Source of the DNA: Salinicola avicenniae
GTDB taxonomy: Bacteria > Pseudomonadota > Gammaproteobacteria > Pseudomonadales > Halomonadaceae
Assembly (NCBI RefSeq): GCF_023736115.1
Contig: NZ_JAKQZC010000008.1
Span: 38,211 to 102,210, forward strand
DNA: 64,000 nt
Direction: 5' to 3'
This document shows, one piece after another, positions 58,225 through 64,000 of the stretch. The notes under the pieces were generated by a model. The model was not told where the DNA came from. It saw nothing but the letters and a program-made list of their open reading frames with translations, and did no database searches. A program made the position numbers and the translations under genes. Every line of letters starts with the position of its first letter. The first letter of the stretch is position 1.

Positions 58225-59949
58225 GTGGAATTACTTTCCGGCGCCGATATGATCGCCCGCTTTCTGAAGGATGAAGGCGTCGAGCGTATCTACGGCTATC
58301 CGGGCGGGGCGGCATTGCATATCTACGATGCCCTGTTCCGTCAGGATAGCGTTCAGCACATCCTCGTCCGCCATGAGCAGGCCGCCACCCACGCCGCCGA
58401 CGGCTATGCACGCGCGTCCGGCAAGCCCGGCGTGGTTCTGGTTACCTCCGGCCCTGGCGCGACCAATGCCGTGACCGGCATTGCGACTGCCTACATGGAT
58501 TCGATTCCGATGGTGGTCCTGTGCGGCCAGGTCGCCAGTCATCTGATCGGCGAGGATGCTTTTCAGGAGACCGATATCGTCGGCGTGACCCGCCCGGTGG
58601 TGAAGCACAGCTTCTCGATCAAGCATCCCAGCGAGATTCCCGAGGTGCTGAAGAAGGCGTTCTATCTCGCCGCGACCGGTCGTCCGGGGCCGGTGGTCGT
58701 GGATATTCCGAAGGACATGACTGCGCCCACCGAGCGCTACGAGTACGTCTACCCGAAGAAGGTCAAGATCCGCTCCTACAACCCGGTCACCCGCGGGCAT
58801 ACCGGGCAGATCAAGAAAGCGGTCGAGATGATGCTCAAGGCGCGGCGCCCGGTCTTCTACACCGGCGGCGGCATTGTCACGGGGCGTGCCTCGGAGGCGC
58901 TGACGGACTTGGTCCAGCGACTCGGTTTTCCGATCACCACCACGTTGATGGGGATCGGCGGTTATCCGCAGGGCGACCGTCAATCGCTGGGCTGGCTCGG
59001 CATGCACGGCAGCTATGAAGCCAACATGGCGATGCACCATGCCGACCTGATCATCGCCATCGGGGCGCGCTTCGATGACCGCGTGACCAACAATACCTCG
59101 AAGTTCTGCCCCACGGCCAAGATCGTGCACGTCGATATCGACCCCAGCTCGATCTCCAAGACCGTGCGGGCGGACGTGCCGATCGTCGGAGCGGCGGGCA
59201 GCGTCATCAACGAGATGATCAGCCTGCTGCAGGCGCGCGAGTCGGCGGCTCCCGAGGCGCTGGCCGAGTGGTGGCAGAGCATCGACGGCTGGCGCGCCGA
59301 GCGCGAGGGCAAGCTTTACGAACCCTCCAAGCCGGGCGAGGCGCTCAAGCCGCAGGAAGTGATCGAGGCGGTCTACCGCGCGACCCGCGGCGAGGCGTTC
59401 GTGACCACGGACGTGGGTCAGCACCAGATGTTCGCGGCCCAGTACTACAAGTTCGCCAAGCCGAATCGTTTCATCACCTCGGGCGGTCTCGGCACCATGG
59501 GCTTCGGCTTCCCCGCGGCGATGGGCGTCAAGCTCAGCTATCCGCAGGATGATGTGGTCTGTTTCACTGGCGAGGGCAGCTTTCAGATGATGATGCAGGA
59601 GCTGTCGACCTGTAAGCAGTTCGGTGCCGGCGTCAAGATCGTCAATCTGAACAACCAGTCGCTCGGCATGGTGCGCCAGTGGCAGGATCTGAACTACAAG
59701 TCGCGTCACGCGCACTCCTACATGGAGTCGCTGCCGGACTTCGCCAAGCTGATCGAGGCCTATGGCTTCACCGCGCTCAAGGTGGAAACGCACGAGGAGC
59801 TGGCGCCGGCGCTGGAGCGCGCCTTTGCCGATACCAACGAGCTCGTGTTCCTCGACATCTATGTCGATCCATTCGAGCACGTCTATCCGATGCAGGTGCC
59901 CCTCGGCTCCATGCGTGACATGCTGCTTTCGAAGACGGAGCGGACCTGA
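58225..59949 (+). CDS. ilvI: IlvI (IlvB-type), acetolactate synthase large subunit
   Basis: TPP-dependent first enzyme of valine/leucine synthesis and the second of isoleucine synthesis. 574 residues from GTG 58225, preceded by AGGGGAG. Catalytic Glu in VRHEQAATHAADGYAR, FAD/central domain GIGGYPQGDRQSLGWLGMHG, TPP-pyrophosphate motif GEGSFQMMMQEL, a GEG variant common in this family. Start of the ilvI-ilvH operon; its stop shares one base with the ilvH start. Confidence 0.97.
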   Translation: MELLSGADMIARFLKDEGVERIYGYPGGAALHIYDALFRQDSVQHILVRHEQAATHAADGYARASGKPGVVLVTSGPGATNAVTGIATAYMDSIPMVVLCGQVASHLIGEDAFQETDIVGVTRPVVKHSFSIKHPSEIPEVLKKAFYLAATGRPGPVVVDIPKDMTAPTERYEYVYPKKVKIRSYNPVTRGHTGQIKKAVEMMLKARRPVFYTGGGIVTGRASEALTDLVQRLGFPITTTLMGIGGYPQGDRQSLGWLGMHGSYEANMAMHHADLIIAIGARFDDRVTNNTSKFCPTAKIVHVDIDPSSISKTVRADVPIVGAAGSVINEMISLLQARESAAPEALAEWWQSIDGWRAEREGKLYEPSKPGEALKPQEVIEAVYRATRGEAFVTTDVGQHQMFAAQYYKFAKPNRFITSGGLGTMGFGFPAAMGVKLSYPQDDVVCFTGEGSFQMMMQELSTCKQFGAGVKIVNLNNQSLGMVRQWQDLNYKSRHAHSYMESLPDFAKLIEAYGFTALKVETHEELAPALERAFADTNELVFLDIYVDPFEHVYPMQVPLGSMRDMLLSKTERT

Positions 59950-60440
59950 TGCGCCATATCATCTCGATTCTGCTGGAGAACGAACCGGGTGCGCTCTCCC
60001 GCGTGGTGGGGCTCTTCTCCCAACGCAACTTCAATATCGAAACCCTGAACGTGGCGCCGACCGAAGAGCCGTCGCTGTCGCGCCTGACGGTCACGACCGT
60101 GGGTGATGACCGGGTGATCGAGCAGATCACCAAGCATCTCAACAAGCTGATCGACGTGGTCAAGCTGGTCGACCTGACCGAGGGCAACCACATCGAGCGC
60201 GAGCTGATGCTGGTAAAGGTCAAGGCGCTGGGGGCGGCGCGCGACGAGGTCAAGCGCACCGCGGATATCTTCCGCGCGCAGATCGTCGACGTCACGCCGA
60301 GCGTCTATACGGTGCAGATCACCGGGGATGGCGGCAAGCTCGACGCCTTCGTGCAGGCGATGGCGCCGATCGGTATTCTGGAAGTGGCGCGGACCGGGGT
60401 CTCCGGCATTGCGCGCGGCGACAAGCTGCTCTCGCTCTAG
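59949..60440 (+). CDS. ilvH: IlvH, acetolactate synthase regulatory subunit
   Basis: 163-residue small subunit that activates IlvI and confers valine feedback inhibition. An N-terminal ACT domain (MRHIISILLENEPGALSRVVGLF, shown as residues 1-20 and beyond) is followed by a second ACT-like half. Key family motif RNFNIETLNVAPTE is present. TGATG overlap with ilvI ensures stoichiometric translation. Followed by a terminator. Confidence 0.97.
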   Translation: MRHIISILLENEPGALSRVVGLFSQRNFNIETLNVAPTEEPSLSRLTVTTVGDDRVIEQITKHLNKLIDVVKLVDLTEGNHIERELMLVKVKALGAARDEVKRTADIFRAQIVDVTPSVYTVQITGDGGKLDAFVQAMAPIGILEVARTGVSGIARGDKLLSL

Positions 60441-60460
60441 CCACCGGCATGACCTCGACA

Positions 60461-60498
60461 AGCGCCCGACGGCAGTGATGCCGGCGGGCGCTTTTTTT
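60461..60498. terminator. Intrinsic terminator between ilvH and ilvY
   Basis: Stem AGCGCCCG/CGGGCGCT with an inner GGC/GCC extension, followed by seven T. Lies between convergent genes. Confidence 0.9.
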
Positions 60499-60517
60499 GG
60501 GCGTCCCGCGTGTGTCT

Positions 60518-61402
60518 CTATCCCGGTAGCTGAGCCCAGAGGGCATCGATCAGCGCGTTCTTGAGGCGTCGCTTGAGTACGCAGAGGCCAACGTCGTAGT
60601 GCGGCAGCTCCGGCTTCACCGGCAGGATCGCGATACGCTCGCGCAGGGGGCTGTTGTCGAGCACGATACGCGGGACGATACCGACGCCGAAGCCGAGCCC
60701 GACCATGCTGACGATCGCCTCGTTGCCGGCGACCTGTGCATAAATGCGCGGGGTAATGCCGAGCGCGCGAAACCAGGTATCGGCGTGGTCCCGCGACAGC
60801 CCCGCCTCTGACAGGATCATCGGCACCCGTTTCCACTGCGCGGCATCGGGGGTTTCCGGCGTGGTCGGTAGCCATTCGGCGCCGTCGCGCGGTGCAATAA
60901 AGACCAGCGGTGAGGTGGCCAGCGGTTTGAACGCGAGTGTATCGGGCAGGCTCCTGGGGCGGGCGGTGATGGCCATGTCCTCGCTTTCGGCCTGGACGCG
61001 CGCAATGGCATCGGCCGGATCGCCGGTGTGCAGCTTGATCTCGATCCGCGGATGGCGCAGGCGAAACGCGCTCAAGAGGCGGTAGAGAAAGCTGTAGCTG
61101 GCGGTCACCGAGCAGTAGATGCTGATCTCTCCGGCCAGTTCCCGGGTTTCCTCCATCAGGGTGTGCTGCAGGGCCTGCCACTGCTCCAGGGCATCACGTG
61201 CATAGGCGTGGAACAGTTGGCCTTCGCGTGTCAGCGTGACATGCCGATTATCGCGCTCGAACAATGTGACGCCGAGCTCCGTCTCGAGCTGACGGATCGA
61301 GCGCGAAAGCGTCGATGGGCTGACGTGGCAGACGTTGCTGGCGCGGCCGAAATGCAGGTGGTCGGCCAGCGCGAGAAAGTGGTTGAGCGGGCGAGCGTCC
61401 AT
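60518..61402 (-). CDS. ilvY: IlvY, LysR-type regulator of ilvC
   Basis: 294 residues from ATG 61402, with AGGA upstream; the open frame extends further but the family starts MDARPLNHFLALADHLHFGR. N-terminal winged helix (HVSPSTLSRSIRQLE, 25-39) and C-terminal effector domain (about 90-290). In E. coli IlvY senses acetolactate/acetohydroxybutyrate and activates ilvC; divergence from ilvC here supports the same role. Confidence 0.94.
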   Translation of the reverse strand: MDARPLNHFLALADHLHFGRASNVCHVSPSTLSRSIRQLETELGVTLFERDNRHVTLTREGQLFHAYARDALEQWQALQHTLMEETRELAGEISIYCSVTASYSFLYRLLSAFRLRHPRIEIKLHTGDPADAIARVQAESEDMAITARPRSLPDTLAFKPLATSPLVFIAPRDGAEWLPTTPETPDAAQWKRVPMILSEAGLSRDHADTWFRALGITPRIYAQVAGNEAIVSMVGLGFGVGIVPRIVLDNSPLRERIAILPVKPELPHYDVGLCVLKRRLKNALIDALWAQLPG

Positions 61403-62642
<1,240 letters not shown>

Positions 62643-62667
62643 TCGCACGATCCGTTCGGTAACGCCG

Positions 62668-62698
62668 CGGGGCGCGACACAAGTCGCGCCCCGTTTGC
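62668..62698 (+). terminator. Intrinsic terminator after ilvC
   Basis: 11-bp stem CGGGGCGCGAC/GTCGCGCCCCG, four-base loop, then TTTGCGT. GC-rich stem with a short T-run. Confidence 0.75.
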
Positions 62699-62720
62699 GT
62701 TGTGCCCTCGTGGCGGGCAT

Positions 62721-62749
62721 CTGTCGAGATTCCCGCTAGGCTGTAGAAT
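62721..62749 (+). promoter_or_regulatory. Possible promoter of pssA
   Basis: -10 TAGAAT (62744-62749) with a weak -35 CTGTCG (62721-62726) at 17-base spacing, 49 bases before the pssA start. Confidence 0.45.
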
Positions 62750-62797
62750 GGGCGCGCTAACGTGCCCCAGCGCAACGACATCAAAGGATTTCCCGCC

Positions 62798-63667
62798 ATG
62801 ACGCAGGACGACCGCCACTCCGAGCAGGAGCCCGAGACGATCACCATTGGTGCGACCTCGCCGCTGTTCGATGACGAGGACGAGGTTATCGAGGAGACGG
62901 TGGAAAACGGCAAGCGGATCCGCCGACGCGGTATCTACCTGCTGCCCAACCTGTTCACCCTGTCGGCGCTCTTCGCCGGCTTCTACTCGATCGTCGCGGC
63001 GATCAACGGCGACTACGCCAAAGCGGCGATTGCCATTTTCGTCGCCATGGTGCTCGACGGGCTCGACGGTCGTGTCGCGAGGCTGACCAATACGCAGAGT
63101 GCCTTCGGTGCCGAATTCGACAGCTTGGCTGACATGGTCTCCTTTGGCATGGCGCCGGCGTTGGTTGCCTTTACCTGGATTCTGCAGGATGTCGGCAAGA
63201 TTGGCTGGATCGCGGCGTTCATTTTCGTCGCCGGCGCGGCGCTGCGACTGGCGCGTTTCAACGTGCAGATCGGCAGTACCGACAAGAAGTGGTTCGTCGG
63301 ACTGCCTAGTCCGTCCGCGGCGGCCGTCGTGGCAGGCTGTGTCTGGGTCTTTCACACCTTCGATGCGGAGTCGCTCGGCTTCAAGGTATTGATGACCATC
63401 GTGGTCGCGGCCGCCGGTGTATTGATGGTCAGCAACGTGCGCTACCACAGCTTCAAGGAGATCGACTTCAAGGGGCCGGTGCCGTTCGTCTTCCTGCTGG
63501 CCATCGTGCTGCTCTTCGTGCTGATCTCGATCGAGCCGTCGGTCATGTTGCTTACGCTCTTCGGCTGCTACGTGGTTTCCGGGCCGCTGTTCGCCATCGG
63601 TCGTCTGCGCAAGTCGCAGAAGGCGAAGCGACAGGCCGGCACGGGCGAGGTCCCGCAGGACGACTGA
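62798..63667 (+). CDS. pssA: PssA, CDP-diacylglycerol-serine O-phosphatidyltransferase
   Basis: Makes phosphatidylserine from CDP-diacylglycerol and serine, the route to phosphatidylethanolamine. 289 residues from ATG 62798 (AAAGGA 9 bases upstream); a GTG at 62762 is less likely. The CDP-alcohol phosphotransferase signature is complete: DGLDGRVARL followed by FGAEFDSLADMVSFGMAP. About eight membrane helices, so this is the integral-membrane type rather than the E. coli phospholipase-D type. The acidic N-terminus (FDDEDEVIEE) is cytoplasmic and unusual in length. Follows ilvC. Confidence 0.94.
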   Translation: MTQDDRHSEQEPETITIGATSPLFDDEDEVIEETVENGKRIRRRGIYLLPNLFTLSALFAGFYSIVAAINGDYAKAAIAIFVAMVLDGLDGRVARLTNTQSAFGAEFDSLADMVSFGMAPALVAFTWILQDVGKIGWIAAFIFVAGAALRLARFNVQIGSTDKKWFVGLPSPSAAAVVAGCVWVFHTFDAESLGFKVLMTIVVAAAGVLMVSNVRYHSFKEIDFKGPVPFVFLLAIVLLFVLISIEPSVMLLTLFGCYVVSGPLFAIGRLRKSQKAKRQAGTGEVPQDD

Positions 63668-63700
63668 CCGAACCGGTGCCGTGCGACCCAGTGCAATGAT

Positions 63701-63729
63701 GACAGTGCCCGCCTTTTGTGGGCACTGTC
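63701..63729. terminator. Hairpin after pssA
   Basis: 10-bp perfect stem GACAGTGCCC/GGGCACTGTC with a nine-base loop, 33 bases after pssA. No T-run follows on the plus strand, so termination is not certain. Confidence 0.5.
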
Positions 63730-63871
63730 AGTTCAGGCGCCAAAGTGATTGCAGATGCTGTCTCTTTCGGATGGGGGGAAATGGAGGTGCGGAAAAGCCC
63801 GTATGACGCAGGCTAGAGGGTAGCCGTAAGCCCCCGCCGATTTCGCCCGGCAACTTTTTGGCAAACAGGCC

Positions 63872-63900
63872 TTGCCAATTCGGCGTTGGGTCCGTAAAGT
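63872..63900 (+). promoter_or_regulatory. Strong promoter directed out of the window
   Basis: TTGCCA (63872-63877), 17-base spacer, TAAAGT (63895-63900). The surrounding 333-base gap after pssA has no supported gene. It lies 81 bases from a second -35-like TTGACG. Confidence 0.6.
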
Positions 63901-63980
63901 ACGCATCCGCTGACGACGAGACAGGGTTTCGACGGCAGTGAAGAAGAAAGCCAAGCGTTTGATTTGATTGAATAAATCAC

Positions 63981-64000
63981 TTGACGCGACGCAGCAAAGC
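63981..64000 (+). promoter_or_regulatory. Second -35 element cut by the window end
   Basis: TTGACG at 63981-63986 after an AT-rich stretch (63949-63980). Its -10 would fall beyond the window. Tandem promoters about 109 bases apart are typical of rRNA operons; the downstream gene is not visible. Confidence 0.4.

Noticed and set aside
59569..59580. GEG in place of GDG in the IlvI TPP motif as a defect
   Set aside because: A Glu at this position is common in proteobacterial acetolactate synthases; not unusual.
58231..59880. A 549-residue minus-strand frame opposite ilvI
   Set aside because: Leu/His/Asp-rich shadow of ilvI; the sense protein has every catalytic motif.
63733..63954. 73-residue minus-strand ORF after pssA
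   Set aside because: Overlaps promoter-like elements, has no ribosome site, and has a composition unlike real proteins.

Overview
The window is about 64 kb of GC-rich (roughly 60-65 %) DNA from a gammaproteobacterial chromosome. Gene content and order point to the Halomonadaceae (Halomonas, Kushneria or Salinicola-like). The evidence is the housekeeping run ispB / rplU-rpmA-obgE-proB-rpsT-murJ-ribF-ileS-lspA-fkpB-ispH followed by a minor-pilin operon, the fabA-fabB pair, and the clpB / ilvIH / ilvY / ilvC / pssA order. The family assignment is inferred from gene order and protein resemblance, not from a database search. No prophage, insertion sequence, transposase or CRISPR array was seen.

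Layout. 1-6.1 kb: pgaABCD, with pgaA cut by the window edge, which makes and exports poly-N-acetylglucosamine. 6.1-8.9 kb: an SMP-30 lactonase facing a coupled pair, a degenerate RmlD-like protein and a PlsC-type acyltransferase. 9.0-10.8 kb: fabA-fabB for unsaturated fatty acids. 11.2-13.0 kb: a PAS-GGDEF-EAL c-di-GMP enzyme. 13.1-17.0 kb: a probable light-response module made of photolyase phrB, a LitR/CarH-like MerR regulator that lacks the cobalamin-binding residues, and a divergent TIGR01777 epimerase, with a 542-base control region between them. 17.0-20.0 kb: rapA. 20.1-27.8 kb: a complete carotenoid cluster, crtE-idi2-crtX-crtY-crtI-crtB with convergent crtZ, coding for the route from C5 units to zeaxanthin glucosides. 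28-29.9 kb: a small cysteine-containing exported protein, tRNA-Pro(CGG) and ispB.

30.1-41.7 kb: ribosomal protein and housekeeping operons. Here ileS is notable because all four cysteines of the C-terminal zinc finger have been replaced. 41.9-48.4 kb: minor pilins and adhesin (pilV, pilW, pilX, pilY1, pilE), a small exported protein and a convergent fimT/gspH prepilin. 48.5-54.7 kb: thiO, nadE, bamD, rluD, pgeF and a small membrane protein. 54.9-63.7 kb: clpB behind a sigma-32-type promoter, then branched-chain amino acid genes ilvI-ilvH, ilvY and ilvC, then pssA. The last 130 bases hold promoter-like elements directed out of the window, possibly toward an rRNA operon.

Themes: surface attachment (PGA, type IV minor pilins, c-di-GMP turnover), light protection (photolyase, LitR-like regulator, glycosylated carotenoids), and membrane lipid and isoprenoid supply (fabAB, acyltransferase, pssA, ispB, ispH, idi2, crtE). 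The best candidates for something undescribed are the zinc-finger-less IleS, the LitR-like regulator with its operator-like repeats, the motif-less RmlD-like protein coupled to an acyltransferase, and a near-consensus promoter feeding an apparently empty stretch at 28.4-28.7 kb.
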